From Homarus americanus (lineage: Eukaryota; Arthropoda; Malacostraca; Decapoda; Nephropidae), in assembly GCF_018991925.1 (NCBI RefSeq), contig NW_024736071.1, positions 8,843,009 to 8,907,008 of the forward strand: 64,000 bases of DNA. Direction: 5' to 3'. Position numbers and translations under genes: made by a program. The notes under the pieces are model-generated. The model did not search any database. It saw only the letters and a program-made list of their open reading frames with translations, and had not been told where the DNA came from. Positions 51,289-62,419 of this stretch are shown in pieces (the stretch's first letter is position 1; each line of letters begins with the position of its first letter).

Positions 51289-51943
51289 CTGAACACAAAG
51301 AAATGCCATTGTATTTAAACGCGTCCTGAGTGTCACCAAGACTCGCGCGAGTTGAAGAGTAACCATATGCCGGTGTCAAGTCTCATCTAAGAGACTAGAA
51401 GCCACACCCACCGTTGCTTAATCTCAGTGAGCGGGAGGCTGGCGCGTCATCCACTAACTTATTCAACTCCTTATATTTAGCGTACAAAAACGACAACCTT
51501 ACTAAGCAAGATGCCAAGACAATGTGTCATGAATTGTTGCCGCTACACAGGACCTGGCCAGCAATATACAATGATTCCCAAGCTCTGGCTGGGATGAGTC
51601 TCTCCATATTTCATACTCAAGTCGAACCTGATATTTACCTTTTAACTTTTAACGATTCCTGACGTCATTTATCCACCGGTCCAACAAATGGTAATGTAGC
51701 GAAAGATTAGCTCTTTTGGGGATGTTCTTTTCTTCATTTTTCTCTCTCTCTCTCAGTGAGTGATCATGTGGTGGGGTGGAGTTGCCAACGCTTGTTTATT
51801 TGATGTGATACATGTGAGCGTCCTCCACATCGCTGACCCCCTGAGCTAAGTGCCAGGGGCTTCACCGCTCACTCTTCTTCTATCATTATTTCTTTCTTCT
51901 TCGTCCTTTTTTATTGATCTTCAAGCTAGAATTATGTGCTAGA

Positions 51944-51944
51944 G

Positions 51945-52034
<90 letters not shown>
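51944..52034. repeat. (TTA)n microsatellite
   Basis: About 30 units. About 65 bp of unique DNA separates it from the (CA)n at the LINE 5' junction. Its own 5' flank does not match a LINE 3' end. Confidence 0.95.
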
Positions 52035-52035
<1 letters not shown>

Positions 52036-52099
52036 GTCGTTGTAGTCCTGGAAACTCTGACTACTGCACAAAGCAACATTTTCTTGTGTCTCACGTACG

Positions 52100-52107
52100 T
52101 ACACACA

Positions 52108-52168
<61 letters not shown>
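52100..52168. repeat. (CA)n at 5' junction of LINE copy C
   Basis: About 34 CA units that run straight into LINE coding sequence at 52169. The repeat is in the same (AC)n sense orientation relative to the element as at copies A and B. Confidence 0.95.
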
Positions 52169-52169
<1 letters not shown>

Positions 52170-52749
52170 AGTGCAAGCCCCAGCAGTCACAGTGGGTGCC
52201 CATCCTCTCCAGCTGGTGCAGTCTGCCAAACTCCTGGGTGTAACCATAGACAACAAACTTGACTGGAAGGCCCATGTAAATAACACAGTCAAGGCAGCCT
52301 CGTATCGTCTCTACATGCTACGACGACTTAGGTCACTTGGGACACCCACGCCAGAGCTGAGGACCATCTACAACGCCTTTATTCTCCCCAAACTAACGTA
52401 TGCGTCACCAGCCTGGTCGTCTTCTCTCAACTCCACCCAACAACGTCAGCTAGAGAAGGTACAGAAAAGGGCCTGTAGAATCATGCTCGGCGCAGAATAC
52501 TCCGGCTACACCAACGCTCTCTCCACCCTGGAAATGCCATCCCTCAGTGACCTCCACCACCAAGCACTGGAAAGGTTTGGCAGTGGACTACTGCACCACC
52601 CTCGTCATCGCCACCTCCTGCCACCTGCAGCCCCCCACCCAACTCGCGCAGTCCGCCACTACAACAAAATTCAGCCCATAAGAGCTCGCATCGATAGATA
52701 TAAGAACAGCACCATCCCATCTATTGTTAAAATAATAAACAACTCCTGA
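52169..52749 (+). pseudogene. LINE reverse transcriptase, C-terminal fragment
   Basis: Open from the (CA)n junction to the stop at 52747-52749. It starts downstream of the catalytic YVDD box, so it cannot polymerise. It holds the thumb block LLGVTIDNKLDWKAHV, then LRRLRSLGTPTPELR, PKLTYASPAWSSSLN and the terminal RIDRYKNSTIPSIVKIINNS. These are clearly colinear with the copy at 2662-1851 on the other strand, with many substitutions, so the two come from diverged lineages of one family. The apparent start upstream, in His-Thr repeats, comes from the (CA)n and is not a real N-terminus. No internal stop is present. Confidence 0.88.
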
Positions 52750-52886
52750 TTTATGTTCTGTACAGCCCTGTAAATGTATTCAATGCATATTATATCATTA
52801 TGTCTAAATCAAATGTAAGTCTGTGTATTTTCAACCACCGGCTGTAACTCCATTAATAAACCGTTTATTATTATTATTATTATTAT

Positions 52887-52890
<4 letters not shown>
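52169..52890 (+). mobile_element. Non-LTR retrotransposon copy C, 5'-truncated, (TTA)n tail
   Basis: It contains the last roughly 193 codons of the LINE polymerase, a 110-bp 3' UTR with GTATTTTCAACCACCGGCTG (the cognate of the copy A/B/D 3' block), AATAAACCG and a (TTA)n tail at 52866-52890. (AC)n at 52891-52917 follows at once. Truncation is further 3' than in copy B. Confidence 0.92.

Positions 52891-52917
<27 letters not shown>
52891..52917. repeat. (AC)n at 3' junction of LINE copy C
   Basis: Directly follows the (TTA)n tail; the presumed downstream half of the target microsatellite. Confidence 0.9.
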
Positions 52918-53213
52918 AATCCTTAAGCTTATCAGGTGAGAATCCAAGTCAGGTATGCAACAAGGTACAGTAATTTCCCCTCTGGATCGCTGTGTTGAGG
53001 AGGTGGAAGCCCTTATATGCTTAAAGTCTCTGTTTGCTTCAATGAGTCTAGAACCTATCTCAGTCTAGGGGACTCCAAGTCTCTGTTGACCCTATTAGGA
53101 CCAAAAAGTATTTAAGTCTAAGAATCCTATATTGTCATTGAAATCCTTTTGAAGGTTGCAACATCGTTCTGTTCCAGCTGTAGTTTGGGAGATACAGAGA
53201 GGCCCCAGAGAGG

Positions 53214-53215
<2 letters not shown>

Positions 53216-53302
<87 letters not shown>
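53216..53302. repeat. (GT)n microsatellite
   Basis: About 43 GT units with one GTGC interruption. The DNA from 53303 to 53936 is unique, with weak TTAGG-like motifs near 53767-53785. Confidence 0.96.
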
Positions 53303-53305
<3 letters not shown>

Positions 53306-53936
53306 GATAATTGCACCATAGTGATACCTTTAATATACTTAAATAGTTAATAGATACTTCCATAATTATATAGAGTAATAATGTAAATATCCAAAACACG
53401 AATAAAAAGTTGATATCCTAAGCATTAAACAAACTGAATTAAGCTAACCGAATCTAGCTTAAACTACCTAAGTTAACCGTGCTTACATACGGTATTGTCA
53501 GTCTTGCCGTATATCCTCTAATTTCCAAGGAGTTATAGCAGTAATGGAGGGAATTTGGGATTTTACCATAAACTACAACTGATATTTTTCGCCACGAGAT
53601 AAAAAAATATTTTATTCATTCTAACGTAATGAAGTTTTTTATGTACAGTATGTAAATAGGATAACATTTCCTTTATTTCATTTAAGCCGCCGTTTAGTAT
53701 CATAACATAACCAAACAAAAAATAAAACAGTTTAGGTAGCGTTAAGTTAATTTGGATTGGAAATGTTAGGTCAGGTTAGGTTACTAATGATGTTTTGTAC
53801 TGATAGTCTATATTAATGTTATCTACAGGATCGTTTCTATACAATGACCACTATGAATTTTTAAAAATGCGAAATATAGAGAAATGTTTGCTATTTCATA
53901 ACTATCCTTGTTTACCGTAAAACACACACACATACA

Positions 53937-54449
53937 TACTACTACTACTACTATGGGGGAGGCTGGAGGCTTCCCCCAATAGCCACACCTTCGCCGCCAT
54001 TTTATTACCTTAATATTAAATATCCTAATACATAAGTAGCTATCCTAGCTGTGTTGAATTAGTTGAGCCGCAGATCTATGAGGCATTCGGTGACTTTAGC
54101 CTCATAGTCAATATCTGCAGCTGTTGTCGGCTTTGGGGCCGAAGCTCTCGTTCCCCTGAGGCAGAACAAAGCCGACCGACGGAGAGAGAAGGACAGTCGA
54201 CATCTCATCCAGGCTGTAACATAACTTCTGGGCTGCTGCTTCTGTTCGGAGATCACCTCTGCAAATCTGGCATAGAAACATCTTGTACTTGGTCCCATCC
54301 CACCAGAGGTTGTGAACACTAGAGGAGTGAAGCTGCCTTGATCAACGTTCTGAATTCTCTCCCCGTATCCCCTTATCTTGTCGTTCTCGTTCCTCCTGTG
54401 TACAGCATCGAGGGCTAAGTTACGGTGTCATGCGGCCATGGGATCTACT
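53937..54449 (-). pseudogene. Retroelement C-terminal fragment with (TAG)n tail
   Basis: On the minus strand the reading frame from about 54400 to the stop at 54059 contains TPLVFTTSGGMG, then CFYARFAEVI, SYVTAWMRCRLSFSLRRSA and LFCLRGTRA. This resembles a C-terminal block that recurs in many invertebrate retroelement-like proteins, of the form LVFxTxGGMG...FALLRSxxxCxRGxR. I recall the block but not its exact clade. Its 3' region contains a G/C-rich inverted repeat at about 53955-53978 and then (TAG)n at 53937-53954, which looks like the element tail. It abuts the next LINE at 54450. Confidence 0.55.
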
Positions 54450-54539
54450 ACTACTACTACTACTACTACTTTGCTGTCACTCGGAATCGAAAATGACGAT
54501 CATCCAGCTATGAATACAATGATATGAGTTATTAGGGAT

Positions 54540-55421
54540 GTCACCTAGGTTGGTGAGTTTTGAGGTGACTAAAGAGATCGATACAGAACCCGCAGGGTCG
54601 TCCACGTTCGTTACACATGTGGAGGGCTGCATCTATTGTGGCAGGGCCGGTGGCAGCGTCTTTCGGCGCTGGCGCTTGTCTGCCTCGGTTTCCAGTCGGG
54701 CTAGCTCAAAAGTATTGACACCTTCTCATGTGGCGGTCCCCCAAGCATTACGATGTGGAGTAATCGACTCCCAGGTGAGAGGGGTCGATTTGGCACTTTT
54801 TCAGATTTGTCTTAAGACTATCCTTATATCATTTCAATTGCCCGCCGGTCTTACGTTCACTATTCGTTAGGTGACTGTAAAGTAGCTGCTTTGGCAGTGT
54901 ACTGTCGTCAATACGGGTAACATGGCCAGTCCAGCGTAGCTGTTCAGGGATAATGGTAGCCTCAATGCTCCTACAATTGGTGTTAGCAAGAATATTGGCA
55001 TTTGTTCTCGTGTCTTCCCAGCAAACTCGGAGGATGGAACTTAGACTACGTTGGTGACAGTTTTCAAGTGCCTTAAGGTGCTTCCTGTATGTGACCCGTG
55101 TCTCACTGCCATATTGCAGGGTGGGGAGGACCACTGCTCGTTACACATGCAGCTTTGTAGATAAGTTCAGCTCCCTACAGCTGAAGACACGGTTTCAGAG
55201 TCCGCCTAAGGCTTGGGATGCAGATCTGATCTGGTGTTGAATCTCTTCATCGATGTACTGGGGTGGTGTACAGGTGGGAGCCGAGATACCGAAAGTGAGT
55301 AACATTAGAGAGGGTAGTACCGTTAAGCTGGTTGGATGGTGGAGGTGTGTCTGAACGTGTGGCAGGTTGAAAGAGAATCTGAGTCCTACGTACATTCACC
55401 TCAAGACTGAAGTGAGCATAC
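54540..55421 (-). pseudogene. LINE C-terminal region downstream of the LTR
   Basis: Continuation of the LINE frame: TDAYAHFSLEVN spans the LTR junction, then SNVTHFRYLGSHL-type sequence, AVVLPTLQYGSE (with TAA where Tyr is expected just before, near 55145), LENCHQRSLSSILRV, LRWTGHVTRIDD and LPKQLLYSHL. These are the standard C-terminal blocks of this LINE group. After another stop the sequence degrades into the normally Arg/Lys-rich and Cys-rich terminus, ending near 54540. The 3' UTR to 54472 is short and ends in the (TAG)n tail. Confidence 0.8.
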
Positions 55422-56234
55422 TGTTACGACCGTGTCGTATTTTTCTATTATTTTTTTTATAACATGCTTCCATGTTGTTCCATATTATTCCTGTAATGAT
55501 GTGTTATATTTACTATTATATAATCTAGTCACCTTACCCTGTGCTGTTAAGGTTTTAACTGTTATTATTTGTTCAAGCCCATCTTATTTCTTCATTTAGT
55601 ATTGTAACAAGCATTCTTTGTTTCTCTAACGACCATCTGCATCGTTAAATGACCCATGTTTCACCTGCCGGTCGCATTGGCTGGAGCCGACCCTATATAT
55701 AGTAGTCCACCTGTAGATGGAGTTCAGTTCAGTTCTCTTGTCATTCAGTTCACGTTCTTTTGAGTGACTCCCGTCTCCTGTTACTTGTACTTTATTTTAT
55801 TTTCTGTGTTGTTCCTGTCGCCACCAATGTGGTATATCTATGTGAGTACCTATTCATGTCTCTTATGTGTCCATCAGTGCTTGCTTAGTTACATTTAAGT
55901 AATTCAGTGTTGTTTCACATTAGTTAATTTCAGTGTTAGTTATTTTGTATGTTTATGTAGTGTTAACGTAATCCAGTGCTTTATTTTTATTCTATATATT
56001 TAAGCAGTTCTTTTGACGTTTCGATGTTTAGTATCATTTGTGTCTTAAAGGTTTCGATAGTGAATCAATTTATTGTGAAAGCCTACGAGGCTCTTTATTG
56101 TGTTAATATTTATTTTAATTAAATTCTTAAAGGTTTACTTTATTTATTTTTATTCCCTTTTGATTTACTTCACTTGTTTTGTTTGGTTACGCCTAGAACC
56201 TGGATATTAAAGTAAATTAAGAGACGGAGTAACA
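55422..56234 (-). mobile_element. Solo LTR (813 bp) with 4-bp target duplication ATAC
   Basis: The insert begins TGTTACGACC and ends GGAGTAACA, so it has TG...CA ends and a TGTTAC/GTAACA inverted terminus. It is flanked on both sides by ATAC (55418-55421 and 56235-56238), a duplication size typical of Gypsy or BEL elements. Promoter-like signals on the + strand are ATTGG at about 55677, TATATATA at about 55691-55700 and CAGTTCAGTTC about 30 bp further, so the LTR is probably transcribed in the + direction despite the strand listed for its host LINE. No internal retroviral-type genes remain, which indicates LTR-LTR recombination. Removing it with one ATAC restores the LINE frame across the site. 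The lineage of the parent retrotransposon cannot be told from the LTR alone. Confidence 0.88.
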
Positions 56235-56238
56235 ATAC

Positions 56239-57056
56239 GCATCTGTGTAGGTGTTTAGGATCTCCTGTAGGTCGTGTTCAGTGTGGGCAACAAGAGTGAG
56301 GTCGTCTGCATACTGAAGTTCAGTAACGGAAGCTGCCGACACCTTTGTTCCTGCCTGGAGTCGTCTTATGTTGAAAAGACCCCCCTTCGTTCAGTACTCG
56401 ATGTCCACCCCACCAGCTAAATTGGCACTGGCACGAGTACGGAAGGCAGCCAAGAAAATGGAAAAGATAGTTGGTGGCAGTACACACCCTTGTTTAACCC
56501 TTGTTTGGATGGGGAAGAACTCAGACTGGGTGCCGTTGTGCAGAACACTGCCGTTCATATCATCGTGGAGTTGCCTCACAATGGCGATGATTTTTTGGTG
56601 GGCAGCTAAAACAGCTGAGGGCCACCAGAATGGCTTCCCTGTTGACCGAGTCGAAAGCCTTGGTTAGGTAGATGAAAACCAGACAGGTCACGACGCTGTT
56701 CTCTGCACTTTTCCTGTATCTGGCGGGCAGCAAAGATCATGTCAGTGGTGCACGACCACATTGAGATTCTGGGAGGAAGTTTCTGCCTCAGGAAGGAGTC
56801 TGTTTAGGAGGACTCGGGCGATAATCTTGCCACCTACGGAGAGCAGCGAGATCCCACGGTAGTTGCCACAATCTGACCGGTTTCCCTTGTTCTTATAAAT
56901 ATTGACAATGGAAGCGTCTTTAAGAACTTGGGGGATTTCCTCCTTTTCCCATACATTTTCCAGGAGGGAGTGGAGACGGCCGGTAAGCAGAGGTCCTCCT
57001 GCTTTATACATCACGGTTGGGATTCCATCAGGCCCTGAGGCTTTGTTATTTTTCAT
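56239..57056 (-). pseudogene. LINE reverse transcriptase domain, frameshifted and mutated
   Basis: From 57056 the frame gives KASGPDGIPTVMYKAGG and CGNYRGISLL, classic RT motifs 0-2. A small deletion near 56760, after PESQCG, shifts the frame. Motif A follows as YLTKAFDSVN: the catalytic Asp of the usual DLTKAFD is Tyr here (codon at 56668-56670). Next come VKQGCVLPPTIFS (motif B region, about 56500) and, after an in-frame TGA at 56388-56390, the catalytic YADD box at 56301-56312. The enzyme is dead by several independent lesions. The frame then runs up to the LTR insertion point at 56239. Confidence 0.85.
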
Positions 57057-57201
57057 CTGTTTGATGGCAGTAACTACCTAATCCAGGGATGGAGGATAGC
57101 TTAGGTGGGTCGGCTCTGGATGTTGAGGGACCTGCTGGGTGTTTCGGTTGAGCAATGAATGGTAGTGCTCTTTCGAGCGCTGAAGCCTTCATCGTCTTTA
57201 A

Positions 57202-58487
57202 TTATGAAGTTATCGTCAGATGAGCGGAGGGCGGCTGCGCCACGAGTGGTTGGCCCCTAAAATGTTTTAATGGAATTGAAAAATTCGGGCAGCTTGTGTT
57301 GATCTGCATGTTTTTGTATTTCACATGCTTTATCATTAGAATGAGAAGTTCCCGCTGAGCTGCCGCTTTCTTCTTGCTGAAGGTATCAGCTTTGGTCCGA
57401 GACTGAGGGTTGTTCTGCCAGTCAGTAAAAGCAGCACGTTTATCGTTGATGAGTACTTTAATTGCCGGGTCATTTTCATCAAACCAGTCTTGGTGTAATC
57501 CTTTGATCTGGCCGAGGGTCTCTCTGCAGGTTTTTTTCATAGCAGTATTGAGAGTATCCCATTCGGCACTGGGATTCGCGTTGTTTGCTGTTGGGTTGTT
57601 TATAAGCCCATGTTCAAGCTGCTCTCTGAAAGCATGTGCTACCGCTGGATCCTCCAGACACTTAGTATTAAAACCACTTGTACAGGCTTGTTGCCTTCGC
57701 CATTTTGGGGCTACGTGAAGTGAGAGCTTGGCTCTAACGAGCCGATGATCATTGTCACAGTGGACTGAGCCATGCATGGCACGGGTGATGAGGACATTTC
57801 GACGATCTCTTTCTCTGACAATGATGTAGTCAATGAGATGCCAGTGTTTGGATCGTGGGTGTTGCCACGAATCCTTGAACTTGTCGGCCTGCCTAAACAT
57901 GGTTTTGGTGATAGTGAGGTTTTGTGCGGAGGAGTAGGTATTGAGATTACATGTGCCTAGTCCATTTCTCCCTATGGTTCCCTGCCAAATGTCAGCATCT
58001 CTGCCAACTCTGGCATTGAAGTCACCAAGGAGCACAACCTTGTCTTCTCTGGGGATAGAGGTTAGCACTCTGTTGAGGTCGGCGTGAATGGCCTCCTTGA
58101 TGTCATCGTCTGCATCCAGTGTTGGGGCGTATGCGCTGAAGAAAAGGCATGACGTAAGTGATTCAGTGGGACTCGAAGCATCATGAGGCGCTCGTTGATC
58201 CCAATAGTCTTTTCAGTTAGCCTATGTAGGATGCGTTGGCGGATGGCAAAGCCAACTCCATAAATGCTGTTTCTCTCCGCATCAGGTTTACCCTTCCAGA
58301 AGAAGGTATAGCCAGACCTCCTTTCTGTGAGTAGACCCTCATCTGGGAGCCGGGACTCACTAATGGCTGCTATGTCGATGTTATACCTAGCCAGCTCGTT
58401 TTGCCATAGGGGCAGTTCTTCTCTCAGGACGCTCATTTGCCCCAGTATGCAGAAGGGTCCTGACATTCCAGGCAGCTACCATAAGAG
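57202..58487 (-). pseudogene. LINE APE-type endonuclease domain, frameshifted
   Basis: The domain starts at about 58487 with MVAAWNVRTLL, whose WNVRT block is the usual first motif of these endonucleases. A frameshift near 58430 moves the reading to NIDIAAISESRLPDEG (the Glu-bearing motif), then GYTFFWKGK. A second frameshift near 58145 leads into ADLNRVLTSIPREDK. The catalytic GDFNARVG block lies at about 58002-58026, LIDYIIVRERDRRN follows, and DHRLV with the catalytic Asp-His is at about 57735-57750. All expected catalytic blocks are present, but the frame is broken at least twice. Its role in the intact element is to nick target DNA to prime reverse transcription. The frame continues as a linker to 57202. 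Confidence 0.85.
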
Positions 58488-58489
58488 GT

Positions 58490-59540
58490 TGTGCAGTTTG
58501 TTTTTGTTTGGATATCTGATTTTGATTGTGTTTTCGACCGCATAAGGATGGCCTTACTGGGTGCGGTTGCCCAGTCAGATTGGGTTTTTCGGCAGGCTAT
58601 GTTTATGGCAGTTTTTCTAGCCCCCTCCCCATGTGGGGAGAGCAGAGTGGCTCCTCGTATGGGCTGCTCAGTCGCACAGGCAGGACCGAATTGCACTGTT
58701 GTCTAGATTCCCATGTGCAGAGTTGTGACTAGAGACTCCCGGCAGTCATATCTGCCTGTTCCCGTCGCCATTCGTCTGTCACCATAGGATTTTTGGGGGT
58801 ACAGTATAGGGGTTTTGATGATGATGAGAGGTATGATAAGCTCGATGATGGCTGCGCGTGAGTTGATTTATGTGGTGAGGCAGGAGCGCTGGCTGCAAGA
58901 CACACCTTGGCTCTCTCTTTTCCTGATCCAGTGGTGCAAGTGTTGCAACGACTGGAGAGAGGGAGAGTTGCAATGGACTGCCAATAGTCCAGTTTGTTGG
59001 GTTTCGCCGTAGTAGCTTGTGTATTAAGCATTGCCTTCGTCCGTCAGTGTAGTCGTTGGGTTTTCCCGGTGGTCACCTCTTCCGGTTCTACCGCCGTTTG
59101 GTCTTGTTGGAGCTCTGTAAGCATGTCTGCCTGATGTGGTGCTCCACCAAAGATTTTTCATTCGGGATTTACTCCCGTAGCCTTATACCTACCAAGGTTA
59201 ATCTGCAAGGCAGCGGGGCAGTGGTTGGTAGGCTACAGGACGTGTCCACATACCAGTGGGACTATGCGCCACCCCTCTGGGGTCCTCTGCTACTCCGAGA
59301 TCCCCTGCTGGTCTAGTCTGGGTCCACGAGGCACCCAGTTACCGTGTGTTGCCACAGGGAGGCACAGCAGGAGTCTTGATGGTGAGGAGGCTGTGTACTG
59401 GTAGGGGAAGACTTATGCAAAGTTGCTTTCCTTTTCGCCACGAGGGCTAGCTAGCGGCGGCAGCTGAAAGCGAGAGGGAGCAAGCAGTGCTTGCACCTTA
59501 ACACTGACATAATGCTGCCACACTAGACGCATTTCACCAC
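58490..59540 (-). other. Probable LINE 5' untranslated region
   Basis: About 1 kb of moderately GC-rich sequence continuing upstream of the endonuclease start, without its own recognised domain. A minus-strand open frame (58696-58433) overlaps the endonuclease start; I cannot tell whether it is a real first ORF. The edge at about 59540 is set by the (CA)n that follows. Confidence 0.45.
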
Positions 59541-59551
59541 CCTGTGTGCAA

Positions 59552-59552
<1 letters not shown>

Positions 59553-59646
<94 letters not shown>
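59553..59646. repeat. (CA)n microsatellite
   Basis: About 46 CA units next to the presumed 5' end of the LINE at 54450-59540. Confidence 0.97.
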
Positions 59647-59648
<2 letters not shown>

Positions 59649-61743
59649 CTTAAAAGCAAGACATAAGACACCGACGAGAAACACCGCACTGACAGACGCT
59701 GACACAGGAGCTGTAAAGTGACATCTATATTAGTCACCTCCACGCTGGATCAACAGTGAGCGACTTTGTACCTCTTGATTGGTTGGGATCTCCGGGATAT
59801 TTGATTCTCTGGAAATGTCATTTTTATAATTAAGGAAGGGAGGTACGTGAGACAAGATATGAGGCGCATGGTTTCTTCCATGAGATATGACACCTGATTG
59901 ACTAACATTCAAGATATACCGGCGGCAAATGTCAAGGCTGCATTTTAAACCAAATCCAGTAACGAAAAGCAATCTTCTTTGTGGCGACGAGTTATTTGTA
60001 CATTTTCCACAAACTCCCTTTCAAATGTCACCGTCATCAATACAATATTACCGCGGCCCTCCACTGGCACACACAAGGTATACTGGTCGAGTAGTCTGTA
60101 TTGTCGTTCAAAAAATCATAACATGGGTTTAAATTTTTTTAGTTGGTAAAACAATCAGAATTACGATAAAAAAATGAGTCGAGTCGGCATCATCTACCAT
60201 CAGTATTCATGCCAGACGTGTTTGTGAACAACAACACTCCCTCTATAATAAAAACAACAGGTGTGCTTCATTTGTTGCTGCTGGTGTGATAGACACGCAC
60301 ACTCTCTCTGTTACAAGTAAATGTCGGATGTTGCCGCCTCCAAATCCAAAAAACCAACACCTGTAATTATATTGGTTGAATATTGATAAAAAATAATAAC
60401 CGGGTTTTCCCCCTGTATCTACCTGAGGTAGTGCCTGGTTTACATAAGTGCCACAGTAGCTATCGTGGGCTCTTATAATGATAAGAACCGTAAGATCCTC
60501 AGGGCTGTCTGTAGTAAACAGTTATACCTGGTGTGTCTGTGGACTTTACTCGCCTAACACAAACCCACAGTGTTATATCAAGTTTCATAGACGGCCTAAT
60601 TCAGCCATCAGCACTATTTCATACACTTATCGTTCCAGCCAACATTATGATTGATGTATTAGATAATTGATCAAAGCGTTTGAAAGTTAAATACTAGATT
60701 GATGAGGAAATTACAAATATGCAAATCTTCGCGTCGTGGAAGAAGTTGTGTGATTGTTCGTCTCTTTAGTATGTTAGTTTGCAACCAGTAGGTACTGCTG
60801 TACCGTCGAGCAATACAACCTTTACCACCACTGCTCACCACAAGGACCGTGTTAGTCTAGAGGACACGTTACACCACAACCCTCACACTACCTGGGGAAG
60901 GAAGAGTCCATCTTCTTAAATTACCCCCAGTGAGCACAATACTATACTCGTACACTGGGTGACACGGAGTCTCCGCTATGAGCTAGATCAACGCTATGGA
61001 CTTCACTCACTCCCTCCCTCAGTGGTATCGAGACAATGAGGATAATATACACGTGACGCCAGGCAGGGAAACACGGAGTAAGGCAAGTCCTCCTCCTTCA
61101 ACACAATTCCCAGAACAGAAACAAAATTTAATAAGAATCACTCATAGTAAGAAACAATGTCGTTAATAGTGATGAACACTGACTGACAGACACACACACA
61201 TATGGGGACTGGAAATATATTTACATATCCAGCCAACGTGACAATAATCGGAGCTTGGTGTGAACATTGTCCCATAAGTAATGATACAGACATTAACTCA
61301 CCGTTCTGGAAAACTAAAGACAATAATAGGGAAAATTTTTGCTATAAAAGTATTGTTAAATAATGGCCAACAGAATCATCGTAACTATTGAGGTGAAAAA
61401 CAAATATATATATTTCAGGTGTTGATCCTCTGAGCTATACAGCTTCAGTAAGGAATCTGTAGGTTGGTGACCAGCGGGAGAAGGTGCTGTACGCTGTAAA
61501 CACTGCTGCCATGATGCTACTTTTACAAACTCTAATTTGATACACAATAAGCCGTACACATTCCCCCCAGGAACTGTACTGTGCGTCATGTTATTACTGC
61601 TTAATGACTCGTTCTGAAATATCATTCATTTACTGAGGCAATTTATAAAATGCTTTGAGAACCTTTCTTTTATGCGTAGCAAGCGGTAAGTGTTTTACTA
61701 AATTAGTAATAAATTATATGCTGTTGGCTGCTTTAAAACCAAG
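59647..61743. other. Unique DNA, no gene recognised
   Basis: About 2.1 kb of mixed composition. Short open frames exist on both strands but none matches a family I know. Confidence 0.6.
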
Positions 61744-61772
61744 TGTGTGTATATATATATATATATATATAT
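61744..61772. repeat. (TA)n microsatellite
   Basis: About 13 TA units. Sequence from 61773 to 62377 is unique; a GC-richer patch at 61880-62045 has no recognised content. Confidence 0.9.
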
Positions 61773-62377
61773 TCTTTAAGGCAACAGGGAGATACATGTT
61801 TGATGTAAACAGACCCCAGGCAGCAGGAGGAGCGACAGGCAGGTAAATAAATAATCAACACAGGTATAGGTGCAACTCACTCAATTAGCCAGCGCTGAAG
61901 GGGCCGGGAGGATCACTCATTCACGACCCGCCTCTAATATTAACCTCCCCTGACCTTCCCGCCGCTGGCCCGCCGACCTCACATGCCTACTTTATGAACT
62001 CCACCTCAGGTCACAGCCAGGCAGTTCTCCCAGGGAGCTTCATGTAATAAATGGTCTCAACGCGGTCGAGTGAAGGAACCATCTTGGAATATCTACCCCG
62101 TGAGTAGATAAAACTGGATAAGAAACACAATGACATAATGCCCATTTATTATCATGAAGACATTGAGACATAACCTGATAAAGCAGGTAAAGAATACATA
62201 GAAGAACATTATAATTACAGCGAATAAGTTTTAGGTCTCTTATATACATCATGGGCTGTTAACGATTAAACACCGTATAAAGCTGATAAGAACCTTATAT
62301 ATTTTCTTTGGATATGAGTATATTTAACTTATATAACTTCGGGCATATAAAGATTTTTTTTTTTCTAACAAAACTAA

Positions 62378-62384
62378 TTTCTCC

Positions 62385-62419
<35 letters not shown>

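Larger units (their letters stand above)
54450..59540 (-). mobile_element. Near-full-length but decayed APE-type LINE, split by a solo LTR
   Basis: Minus-strand element of about 4.3 kb after removing the 813-bp LTR. In order it shows a GC-balanced 5' region (59540-58490), an apurinic endonuclease domain (about 58487-57700), a linker, reverse transcriptase motifs (about 57056-56300), a long C-terminal region to about 54540, and a (TAG)n tail at 54450-54471. The 5' limit is uncertain; the sequence meets (CA)n at 59553. Multiple frameshifts and stops make it inactive. The overall plan resembles the LINE families in which a craniofacial-development-protein-2-like endonuclease is fused to RT. Clade assignment (RTE- or CR1-like) is left open. 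Confidence 0.85.

Noticed and set aside
51414..51662. Short conserved exon (82 codons)
   Set aside because: The composition is protein-like, but no family is recognised and no splice context could be supported. Left unannotated pending transcript data.
52084..52168. N-terminus of a His-Thr-rich fusion protein joined to reverse transcriptase
   Set aside because: The His-Thr part is (CA)n next to a 5'-truncated LINE; the Met upstream is accidental.
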